From Prosapia bicincta (lineage: Eukaryota; Arthropoda; Insecta; Hemiptera; Cercopidae), in contig JBAIZL010000002.1 of the NCBI GenBank assembly GCA_036971475.1, positions 170,974,524-171,038,523 of the forward strand: DNA of 64,000 bases. The letters run 5' to 3'. The translations under genes were made by a program, and so were the position numbers. This document shows, piece by piece, positions 23,756 to 36,800 of this stretch. The notes beneath the pieces are model-generated. The model searched no databases and was not told the DNA's origin. It saw nothing but the letters and a program-made list of their open reading frames with translations. Every line of letters starts with the position of its first letter. The stretch's first letter is position 1.

Positions 23756-26700
23756 TTATTATACACTTATACATATATTAACATGTAAGCACTTGCCTAG
23801 AGTAGCACTTACCTTTTGTCTAAATGAGGATGATCATTTCAGATGTATTCAACTGTCAGTGAGTTACGGTCTGAGTTGGCGATGGGACACATCTTTCGAA
23901 ATTATCACCCTCATTTAGCCAAATGTTAGTGATAGTCTAGTCAACAATATATATAGCCTACTTTTTAAAAAATATGTCAACCAGTGTTAGTTTAGAATAA
24001 CATAATTGATCAAATAATACTGTTATAATTTCAATTTGTTTTATTATTCAGGTAATGGCTGTGGCTGGCCTTTTCGAAATGTGAAATTTGATTATCCTGT
24101 ACAGTCTCCAATTGATATAATTCTGTCAAAAACCAAATTTAAAGTGCTGCCACAGTTGCAATTTAATTCTCATTTAAGCACAAATGTAAAGACAGTGGTC
24201 AACAACACAGGACACACAGGTAACTATGTTCAAAATCAATAAATTGATAATTTATATAAAGATATTTGACTTTTTTTTTTAATCCATTTAGCTTACATAT
24301 ACGCTATATCTGTCAAATCTTCCTGTCCCTAATTTATTTCTTCAGATAATTGTAAGCAGTACATTCATTTTAAGAAATTAGTAACAAAAGCTAATATTTT
24401 ACTAGCAACAAGTGTCTTCAAGTCTTATTCACGTGAACAAATATTGATACATTAAACTTGCTTATAGTAGCACTTACTTTTTTGTTAACTGGGGAAGGCT
24501 ATTTTGGGAGATGGGTCCCTTTGTCAACTCAGACTGTAACTCAGAGTATTAGCTTTATCTATTTTACATTAAACATTTAATAGCCCCTCTCACAATGGCT
24601 TTTCAAATTATCTTCGTCCCACACAATTACAACAGATTATTTGTTCTTGAATTTTGTAGTCCATTACATTCGGCGAATCTTAATAATCACTAAAATAATA
24701 GTTTATGACTATCCAAACTTTAAATTTAGTAAATTTGTTAAAACTTACTGAGACAGAACGTTTTCAATTGCTATGTGCCGATCTTCATCAGTGACTTGGG
24801 CTTGGAGATGTTGGGTCAAGCGGTGACGGTTTTAAAGGTAGGTTTAATATGTTTGTACTTTGTGTTTTTGTGTGTCTGTAAATTTCATATTGTTCTAGTG
24901 TATTGAGATGTGGTCCTTTTTTGTTGATGTGTAGGATTTCTAGGTTATGATAAATGTCTGTGTATTTGTGTCCTGTTTCTTTTAAGTGACTGTAAAATGT
25001 TGAGTTGATGTTCTGTTTGTGTTCTTCAACTCTTTGTTTGAAGCTGCGACCTGTTTGTCCAATATAGAATTTGTTACAGTCGCAAACAGTTCGTCGCAGT
25101 TCAGTTTGTACAATATAGATTGTATATATAGATTGTTTCATGAGATTATTTGTTTGTGAAAAGCATCTGGTCTTACTGCGTAAGTATGGGTTTGCATACT
25201 ACAGCATATATCTTACTGCTGTTTTAGGTAAGAATGTCATTAGTAAGAGGCCAAATATTTAGATGTTCATCTTCATTTTACAATTATTTATTTGCGTAAA
25301 CACCAAACCTTTATTAAAAATCTTTAGCAGATGTATTTTGCACTAGATCAGAATTATTCAATGTTATGTCGCGCACATGAATACAAATTGTGTTTCACAG
25401 TATTTCAAAATGGAATAACCTAGTCTCAACACCTCTACTAAGTAATTTCAGTAAGTTAGTGGTGCAAAAAAGTGTAATTTAACAGAATTGTTTTTTTCTC
25501 AAGCAATCTGTATCTGAAAAATTATGTTGAATTTCATGAACCAACTATTTTTCTACTGTATTGTTATAACAACAATGGGTACTTAATTCAACTAGAAGTT
25601 TTTATTGGCTCTTATTATTTCATATTGGTATTTACTTTGGTGATGTGGCAGTATTGTTGACAACCATTACCCTAAAAGCCAGTAAAAGTCGTAATTTGGT
25701 GTAGAAATTTTACAACCTTGCCTTAATAGTGCAATTATAAGGTTAAAGACATATGTTATTGCATAAGATTTATAATTATACTTTTTGTTATAGTGATCTA
25801 AGAATTGTTGAATATCAGAATGAATATTATGACTAATATATTATTTTTAATGAATTTCAGTTTACATTTTTCTTTCATATGAAACTATGAACCAGGAAGA
25901 ACGCCCTTATATTCTAGGTGGACCTCTTAAAAGCAAATATTACTTTGAGCAATTACATATGCATTGGGGATCCAGTGACAGGTGGGGAAGTGAACATTTC
26001 ATTGATGGAGAGAGGTAATTACATTTGGTAAATCATATGATGTTTCTGTTGTGCTCAATAGTCTAGCACAGTTTCTTCCACCCCCATCTAGTCTTTCAAT
26101 TTTCCTTCTCCTTTTTATTCTTTTAAATTCTTCTTGTTTAAATTTATCAGAACCTAGTCCTCCTCTATCTCTTATGGCCCTTTTACAGATTTTGATTTAC
26201 TTCCTTCTCTTTCTCTCAAATAAGCAATTCTTGGCATTATATTTATTCCTGTCTCTATCTAAAAATAAAAACTTGTTTGTAATAAATTTCTCTGAAGATG
26301 AGTGCTTTGCAATTGAAATGTACATAGGTGTTTAAATAAACAGTTTTATTCGTACTGCAAAAGGATTTATTTATTTAAATAATTGCACTTAATTCCTAAT
26401 TTTTAAAAACCACAGATTGTATACAAAATAGACATAATAAAAAATATAGTAAATATATTAGTTCTATATTTTTTCAAGAAGAAATTAAGTGCCTATAACT
26501 TATAAATAAAATTATATATTTTTAAAGTTGCATCAGCATTTATGAATGTTGCATTTATTAATGATATGTTTCATGTTAATAGAGGGTGACTTTATTATTG
26601 TTATAAAGGCTGACAGGAGATATAAGAGTATATGTCCTTTAGAAGAATAAAGATAAGTGTAATAAAAGGAAATTCAACAAAATAATAATAATTATTCATT

Positions 26701-27149
26701 CACATCTTAGTGCAACATACAAAAATTAATGTATTAACTTATTTACTGTAATAAATCGCCACCATTTTATAGTGTAATTTGAGTATAAATTTATAACCTA
26801 GGTTTAAATATTTTAACTAATAAATTTATATACAGGGTTATCATAAAAGAATGATGCGGTTTCAGTAATTTGTAAGAAGATTGTAAAGAAATTTCTAGAT
26901 GTTATATTGGTATCTCTGAAAGATGGTATAACTTCATTTCCAACAAATGGGGCTCCCCCACAATTCAGGTCACGGAGTTTAGACATTGAAAATCAGAAAA
27001 TATAAACTTTGTTTGTCATATTGTTTAGGTTTCAATATTGCCAAATGCTGACACCTACTTATTCTATTTAAATAACTTGAAATTCTATTTTAGTCTTTTT
27101 CTTAGTATATAAAATTAACTTCTGTTTATATATCAATATAAATATAATT

Positions 27150-27223
<74 letters not shown>

Positions 27224-27803
27224 TTTTTTGGACTAGGAGACTGACAGACTTACCTTGGTAAGAGTCCACTCTGTAGTCTTGAAATAGAAACACATAAAAG
27301 CACTTAACCAATGATATATTTCAACCACACAGTGGTCTTTGTCAATCAAAGAGAAAACACAAAAAGAAATACAAGAAAATGAAATAAAATAAATATAAGT
27401 TGTAATCACAGATTGTGTAGAAATCAGATGTCACAGATGCACAGATTAAAGATATATGTATTGTTTCCATGAGCATATGAATGGTTATACTTTATATAAG
27501 TCTGTCAGCATATAACTCATATGCTCATGGAAACAATGCATATATCCTTATTCTGTGCATCTGTTGCATCTGATTTCTACACAATCTGCGATTACAATTT
27601 ATATTAATTTTATTTCATTCTCTCATATTTCTTTTTGTGTTTTCTCTTTGATTGACAAAGACCACTGTGTGGTTGAAATATATCATTGTTTAAGTGCTTT
27701 TATGTGTTTCTATTTCAAGACTACATAGTGGACTCTTACCAAGGTAAGTCTGTTAGTCTCCTAGTCCAAAAAATCTAAATAATCTTTACTAACCAAAACT
27801 AAC

Positions 27804-27876
<73 letters not shown>

Positions 27877-30800
27877 CATTTTATTATATTACTTTATTTA
27901 TATACCGTATATTAACTTCTATTTATGTTTAAACTTTATTGCAAATCATTTAACAAATTAAAATTAATAACAAAAAGACAATCTTACCATAGGGACCAAA
28001 AGTATTTAGGCCAACATAGTCAGTTACTCAGAGTGATTAATATGTATGTAGGCCTTAGTTATAACTAAACCACATTGACTGCAGTTTATTGCTTTCTTAA
28101 AGTTTTAACCAAGTGCCAAAACAAATATTATATAAGTCACTAAAATACTTGTAAATATTTACAAACTTGCCTATAGTAGCACTTACTTATATTTGTTGAG
28201 GACAGCCGTTTCGGGAGATTGTGTCCCATTGTCAACTCAGACCATAACTGGTCAGATGAGTTGACGGTCTGAGTTGACATTGGGACACATCTCCAGAAAT
28301 GGTCAAATATTTACAAGTGTTTTAGTGAAAGCTAGTATCTCACATGAAGATGGAATTAACAAATATATTATATAAGTAATTAAATCAATTTATTTTTACT
28401 TACCACAAAAGCTAACGGTAATAGTAATTAATAATTTCATAATGTATATCATGAAGATAGACAAAAGCTTTTATGGTAATTTAATATTTTACTTGTTACT
28501 TAAGCCCAGAAGCCTTGTTAGAAGCCTTTGTTTCTTCTACTTGTTATGTAATTTATGTTTACTTGTTACAATTGTAGTCTTTTTAGTATAATAAATTTTT
28601 TTTTTCTCTCTGCATTTGCGAATGTTGTACTATAGCAATATGTAAAGCTTTATGTGTTTAAAAAAATGCGTCTTAAAAGACATGTTTAACAAAAAAAACT
28701 GAAAAGTTTACTCAAAGAAACCATATTTTTAAATGTCTTATTTTGATAAAATACTGTTGGAAGATGAGAGAAAGAACAAGTTGAAAGTAGAAGAAATAAA
28801 TAGAAAGGGAAAGATAGCACTAGAGATTAGAGAAAGTTCTGCGATTTTAAAATTACACAAAGTGGAAGGCAACGTCAAAATGTCAAAGTCTATCATATCT
28901 CTTTATTTGTGGTAACAATTGGTATTTATTTAGTCTATCAGCAGAATTTTCATTTTGAAGTCACTGGTTTGGTGTGCTATGTATATTATTGTTACTTATC
29001 ACCTTGTTATCATATTGTTGTAATCATCTTGAATTCAATGATTAAATTATAAGTAACTACAGCGTAACTAAGTAAATACTTAAAAACTGACTTGCTCACT
29101 CGTTTTGAAACAATCATTTCATTTACGAAGCTAATCGTCTATTCATAATGTACCACTTATAATGTATATTACTGTTGGTCTTTTGTAAATTTTCAAGCTT
29201 GGTTTTTATATAATGCTTTTGAATAGTGAGGTCATGGAAATATAAGTAATGGTCTAATTCAAACTTTCATGAAGTGGAATTTAGGATGTGTTTTCTTTAT
29301 GTGATCCAAGAAATACCCAGTTCATTTAGAAGCACAAATAGAAACATGCCACAGTTATAAAACCATTAATCATAACTTAGAAAGACATATTCCAAAAAAG
29401 AGTATCCTTTTTTCAACACACTCAAGTAAGAAGTAATTTTTTTCATACACAAATATGTAAGAATGTAAAATAGAAATCTAATAAATGGTCTAATACAATA
29501 CAAATCATTTACAATGTGTTGTCACATCAGCAAACTTAACTAAATTGAAAGTCATAAGTGTTCCGTCATTGTTTCCGACTGTTTTAAAACAACTTATAAT
29601 GGTGGACAAGTACAGTTAAAAATGCTGAGCTCAGAAAGATTTTTAAAACTTAATTGAAATTTTAAGTTCTGGATAATTGTATATAACTGGTCACATGTAA
29701 GCTGGTGCATGGCCTCGAAGGGCAAGGCAAGCATAGGCAGGGTAAATGGTAGAGGACGCAAAAGACCATTCCACAGACATTATAATATGAGGTATATTAT
29801 TTATTATACAATAATGTAGGTTTCACAAAGCCGAAAGGCCGCTATAAATATCATTTGATTTGATTTGTCATATTAACCAGATCATTTGTATAAGGTTTTG
29901 AACAAATTTACTTATATCAGTTTTCAAAAAGACCGCAACATCTGCAATTTCTTAGTGATGGCCTTTGATGCAACACCCACAACAAAAACCAATGTTTTTT
30001 AATAGGGGTAGCTTTTTATTTTCTATTGATCGATCCTGCGCCAGCTTACAATTGAACAGCTAATTTTTAAATCGTTTCAAAATTGTAAATAATTTGTACT
30101 TTCTATTTTTCAATTGATTTTAGCTTTTCAGCAGAAGGGCATGCAGTTCATTATAATGCAAAGTACAGAAACATAAAAGAGGCTTCACAACACCCAGATG
30201 GTCTTTGTGTTTTAACACTTTTTGCTGAGGTAACACTTTAGATGTTATTTTATACTTTTAGTTTCAATACATATATAACAAAATGTTATATGTAAATGAC
30301 ATATTTTGTATAATTAAATCATGACCAAAGAATTAGGTTTATGTAATGTTATTTAATATATTGGAATTCTAATTCTTTTTTTATATGTTTTTGCTAGATG
30401 TAATATGTACAATTTCTAAAATCTAAATATTCAAGACTTCGGGGATAAAGTTATGTCTTAAATACTTGCCCTTAAATTTCTCTATGTGCTTTTTCCAACT
30501 ACAGTAGGTTTTATAAAATAACACGAATAAATTAGTAAAATGATTTTTGTAATAATTTTTTTATTACTAATTACCAAGTACTGTTTTATTCTCTTATTTT
30601 TTCTTTCACTTTCTCAACCTATTGTTCTATTTCTCTTATCTCTCCTTCTTATTTCTTCTTTCACTTCCTCAATGTATTGGTCTATTTCTCTTACCTCTCC
30701 TTCTTATTTCTTCTTTCACTTCCTCAACCTTCTGTTCCATTTCTCTTATCTCTCCTTATTTCTTCTTTCACTTCCTCAACCTACTGTTCCATTTCTCTTA

Positions 30801-33800
30801 TCTCTCCTTCTTATTTCTTCTTTCACTTCCTCAATGTATTGTTCTATTTCTCTTATCTCTTCTTCTTATTTCTTCTTTCACTTCCTCAACCTATTGTTCT
30901 ATTTCTCTTATTTCTCCTTCTTATTTTCACTGACTCCCTAGCATTTGCGATTTTTTTTCTTGTTGACCTGAGCTGCCTTCAGTTACCATCTTTTGTTGCT
31001 ACCTATCCTGTTCTAATTTCCTGCCTTTCTTTTCTATTACACCATCAGCCCTTTCCCTGATTTCTTCACTTCTGCTCTCTTTTACCTGCTCATTTCCTCC
31101 GGTATTTTATTCCTCTTTCATGGTTTCAGCCATTTTCCTATGTTTTTTATTTAATTCCTATTATTTCTTCCTGGTAGCCAGTCAAAGAAAGAAAAAAAGT
31201 AGAAGAGAAGTAAAGATGAATGAAAAACATGAACAAATATTTTGTTTTCTTCGTCTTCCTTCTGCTTTGAGCTAATTGTTGAAAATTTTCAACATCCCTG
31301 AATTAGTTTTGTCTGGTCATCCTCCTTTTTGATTTCTTTCTGCGGATTTCAAATTTATTCTAGATATTGTTAACAATTTAAGGTTTTTAGTTCACATTTC
31401 TTCACAGTTATTTGTCTATAACTAAATTAATTTTGATATTTTTATTCAAAGTCACTCTTTACAGTGAAATATATTCTAGACTTCTGATGAAATGTTTTTC
31501 AAAGCTTCTTTACTATTGACGAAATGATCAGCAGCATGTAAGCTGATGAAAGGGTGTTGGGTTTTAAACTAAATGCATTTACTGTAACATCAGTTATTCC
31601 TGTGCGAGTCATTTTTAGCCGCTATGATTACTTTGGTAATTACTGAAAAAAAGAAAGAAAGTGTTGCCAATTAACTTTATAATTCTTTACAAAATTAAGC
31701 AACAAATTTATTTCCGATTTTGTGTTGGTAAATATATATACATTTAGGTTAGTTTTGGTTGGTAAAGATTATTTAGATTTTTTGGACTAGGAGACTGAAC
31801 CGTTGTGTTCCTCGCTTCATGGCGGGTTGGGGGTACAGTCAGTTCCGCTCAAAGTGGCTCCGTTCACTAGATATTCGCTATTGAAATGTGAGAATTTTAT
31901 GCTGAAAAATCTGAAAATCTAAAGCAAAGTTAACCTGGTACCAAATGAGAGGTGATTTTTTGTAAATAATAAATAATGCATATTTACATTCTAAATGTTA
32001 TGCTAAACATTTGTACAAAGTATCATTTTAATCAGATGTGTATTTTTTTTATTATACATTTTTAATTAGAAAAAAACAGGGGTTTCCTCAAAAATTTTAA
32101 AATGGGAAAAAAATTTATAATTTGCCAACCCTTACTTATAAATGAATGAAAATTTCAGGAAAATCGTAACTTTTCATGCTTAATTCATTGATAAGTTACT
32201 AATATATGATTGGCAGAAAGTTTTAGGACAATAACAAAAACATATAAATGTAGGGGTGTCCCTAAACTTTTTGCCGGCACTGTATTAATATGAACACTAC
32301 TTTCTCAGAAAGTTGCTGAGGCTTCTGCAATAGTGGTGGCTCTATTAATCTGGGGGAAAGGATTTTCAGCAAAAGTGTAGAATATTTATGTTATAAGTTA
32401 CTATACAATAACTTACACTTTATACAATACAGTGATTTCTATACAAAAATTAAAATAAGAGAATTATAGACAAAAACATGTATCTGGTATGGCTAAAAAT
32501 ATTTTGGAATTTGTCTATATAATACTCATATATTATATACTGGAATTGTATATTATATATTTGGAATTATTTTCACTTGATTTCTCTTTAATTGAAATTT
32601 TTTTCTACTTTGAACATATACTTATTGATATCAGTTAGCATAAAACCACTACTTACTGATATTTCTCAGCAGAAACATTTCATACTAGATCAGTGCATTG
32701 TTCAATGGTCTGAGTCTTGTCCATGGCTCAATTGAAATCAATAAGTAAATATTAAAAAGCCTCGAGATGTACAACTCAAAAACTGCAAGTATTTTTAAGA
32801 TATGAGCCTGTACTACTCCCAAGAATAACTTGTTTAAAAAAAATGTTACTTCACTCCCATAGAAGATAATGAATGTTTCACATAAAGTACCAAAATTTTC
32901 TAAATAAAATTTATGTTATTTGATGTGACAAAGGTGAAAAAAGGAAAATCTGTAGAACAAGTTTAGGTTCATAAGCTTATTTTTGTCAACCTTTATTCAC
33001 AATCTGTCAGACTTCTATGGGTAAAAAAGTAACAAAAAGTGTAAATGAGAGAAGTTTACTAACACTAAGTAAGGCAATGAAATATGACTGTGATGTTTCC
33101 TTGATGTCCCTATAGATTCAGTTCACACATACTCTTATGTGGTGGTGCTCCAAACATATAAACTGTTGACACTTGAAACACTTAAAACATGCCATTCTGT
33201 TTCTTTAGGGTCAATAAATATAAATCCTTCCTTTACTAAGCTCCCTGAGGTTCTTACAGGACAGCTGAAATCATTTCACCCAGATTGTCCTCACCTGTAG
33301 GTGGCACTGTAAAGTTGGGATAGAGTCTTTTTGTAATTTGTAATTTCATTAATAATGTAATGAAAAAAACCTAGTGCTATCAGTATATCTTTAAACTGAA
33401 ACATTTCCCAAGTAATTTGAAATTATGTAAGTTCAAATAAAACTATTTACACCACAGATATGAAAATAAAAATTTATCAGTTCGAATAAAACCCTTTACA
33501 CAGACAACAGTCTAGCACACGGCGCAACAAAACTCAACCCCCTCAATATTCATAAGATTTGTCTCACAGACAACAGAGAAAAACAAAGATTACAATAAAC
33601 AAATAACCAAGCAATACTTAGAAGTGTGATGAGGATAAAATGGAAGAAGTCTTGGCTGGTTACAAAACCATTGAGAAATAAAATTACTCAAAACTAAAAT
33701 TGTCTAGGATGAATGTTTGTGAATCTTGAGTTAATACAGCTATATACATTTCTGACATTATTATTGGCACACATTTCTACTCGTCAAACTGTTATTATTA

Positions 33801-36800
33801 GCTATGTTTTTGCAAGTTACTCAAATATATACACAATTTACAAGGACTAAATGTTTACACACGATTTGATTATTTATAAATATCTTTCAGAAGCTAAGGA
33901 ATCACTGTCAGAAACGTTCTGAGGTTGTAAGAATTAAATAAATTTGGTTTCTTGATTATAGTAATATATTATCTGGAATCTTGTGAACAGCACAAAACAA
34001 TATATAACCAGTTATTTAATTGAATTCTATGTTTTGACATAGAATTAAAGTCAAATATTCATGCACATAACTCTATCTATATAATTATTAATTGTCTTGT
34101 GTGATTCTTCAGAACATTGATTATATAAGTTCTGAAGATGTCAACTTCCTTTCATGTCAGATGATTCTCATCCATTTTTTGAATATTTACAAAAAATCCT
34201 ACAAATATGGAAAATCCAACAGAAACCGCTAACTATAACTTTCCTTAACCTTTGAGAGGGCGCATGTGGAGTTTTTCTCAGCATATGTCATGATTTGTTA
34301 AGAATATGTTTTTCCAGAAGTTTATTTCCAGCTTGTTACTCCACAACCTGCATTCTAGGAAACCGTCCAACCTATTTTTGTTAATTTCTTTCTTGTAGCG
34401 CTAGTGTGAATTTAATCTTTGTCGCTCAGTTAGATTGCAGAGGTTTCGTCCGCAAGCACTCTTTTGTGTAACTTATTTGTGCGGAGTTCCTCATGCAAGG
34501 CTATTTATATTACAAAAGGCTTTGTAGAGTTAAATCGTTACTGATTTTGTTGCTATTATTATTTTAGTGTTGTATGACTTTTTAGTTTCTAAGTTTTACA
34601 TTTTATTGTTGTTCCATTTGAAGAGGAGAGAGTTCGTAAAATGCTGAGTAGTGTGGAAAAAGAGGAAATTCAAGAAATTTTCTTAGACAGTTTTTTGATA
34701 ATTCTGATAAAAACGAGTCTGTCAGATGATGAACCTGACGAAGAAGCCAATGAAACAAATGAAGACATAATAGGTGAATCTGAAAATGATGAAAGTGACC
34801 AATTTGTTGAAAATCTGTCACATTTTGACATTATAGAGAAAATTCCGCTAACAATCCAGCAGGAAGAGATTACAGTGCAGTTTGATAATGGGAAAAAAAC
34901 ATTTTTTAGTCAAAACCAAAAAATGATGTAGTATACTGAACCAGTAAGGCAATGGGAGGACAGCAAGAAGAAACATAATTCTCATGAGAGTGTAACTTTA
35001 CTACTCCAGAGAAGTAACTAGTGAGCTTAGAAAAGAAAAATTATGAGTTGTTTTCTCAACAGAGACTAAGTTTCTGCCAGTTTTGTTTTACTCTAGAGGC
35101 TATTGTGTTATAAAGGGAATATTTTTTTCATCCACTAATTTATATAATAATCATCCAATAATATATCCACTTTCATCCACTAATCTATGTACTATTACGA
35201 TTAAATATTTTTATGTGTAGACGTTTAATTACTTTATTACAGAAAAATAACCCGCCAACGCCTCTTCCTTAATGAAAACGAATGTCTAGTATACATTGCT
35301 TACATGTTTTAACAATTCAAAATAATTTTAGAAATATGATTTTTAGAATTTCAAAATTGTACAATAATGATTTCTGAAATTGTTTACAATGTTATTATAT
35401 AATATTTAATTGTAAAGTCACTCAAATACACCCAAATGAAAACCATTTAAATTTAAACGGTTTTTTGTGCGGAATAAACCTCTGCAAGCACTCACTCCTG
35501 TTTGAAACTCTATGCACCCCCTCGAAGGTTAACTACTGTTCCTTTAAACAGGCATTTATTACCAAATAAACTATAAAGTTTAGAGTGAATAAATAGCAAT
35601 TTCTAAAGGCAGGTTTAAAACAACTGGTAGAGTTCTGCTTTTGTCCCTGATTTAAGACCAATTAAGTATTTCTATACTATAAATGAAATCATAAATGTTT
35701 ACTTAATTTTCCTACTTTCTAAAAATACCCATAAAAAATAGTAATTATTCACTTGGTATTTCCAAGGGAAATATTATGTTTTATGTTTTTCTATCACTGA
35801 GAAAACATTTTTAATATAAATCTACTAGTTTGCTTTACACCAAAAAAAAAAAACTAGTAGCTCACGTGAAGATGGAATCAACAAATATTAACAAAAAAAA
35901 AAAAAACATTATATAATTCTTGTAAATTTTTCAAATGTCACAATAATAGTTTAAAACTGTTAGCTTAGTTGTAGTTTGTAATTATTCCATTATATCATTC
36001 TTGTTTTAAATATCAAAATTTGTTTTCTAATGGGAACAACTCTTTGGTGAAATGACAGGAATAATCAGCCATGTCAAATGCCTAGTGAAAACTGAAGACC
36101 ACTTTCCATTTTATTTTCTGCTTTTTTAGGAGGCCTATATTACAAAAAAAAAATTAATATTAAATTTATTTTTAAAACATAAGCAAAAACTAAAAATGTT
36201 TTAAACATTTTTTATTATTTTACTAGAAATTAATATTTTGTAATATATTTACAGGCAGTTGATAATCCAAATCCACTACTCCAACCACTTGTAAACACTC
36301 TTGATGAAATATCTGAACCTGGTCAATATAAAGTACTGACGTCTGCTCAGGCTCTTGCATGGTTTCTAAGTGTGAAATTGAATAATGATGGTTACTACAC
36401 ATACCCCGGATCATTGACGACTAGCCCATACAGTGAAAATGTTATTTTTATTTGTTTCCCAAATCCTCTTAGTTTATCTCATGAACAGGTAATGGATTAT
36501 TGCATAATATCTGTTAATCTAGATAAGCTTATTTAAACTATATTAAAACTTTCCAACCAGTAGCAATGTTTGACAAACAGTTTAACCAAATTAAAATAAA
36601 AATGAAATTCTACAAAAGAACTGCAATAAACTTGTACAGCGCACAAATGTTTCAACACTTTTTCTGGTTAAGGATGTTAAAATTTCTTTTAACTGGCGTT
36701 TTAAAACATTGTTTTCATACTACCTAACTCAGCTCACTTTCCATTAGCTAAATTACAAGTATACACTTTTTCCTGCTTGTAAGCTGAGCTATTATATTTT

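Noticed and set aside
26051..26335. 94-codon Leu/Ser-rich frame after a carbonic anhydrase exon
   Set aside because: It lies in the intron after a good donor, begins at a non-ATG codon and is a composition artefact of pyrimidine-rich DNA.
30540..31060. Overlapping hydrophobic Phe/Leu/Ser frames resembling a membrane protein
   Set aside because: They translate the 55-bp pyrimidine-rich minisatellite in several frames.
34603..34821. Minus-strand His/Leu/Phe frame of 72 codons
   Set aside because: Antisense shadow of the acidic piggyBac N-terminal fragment.
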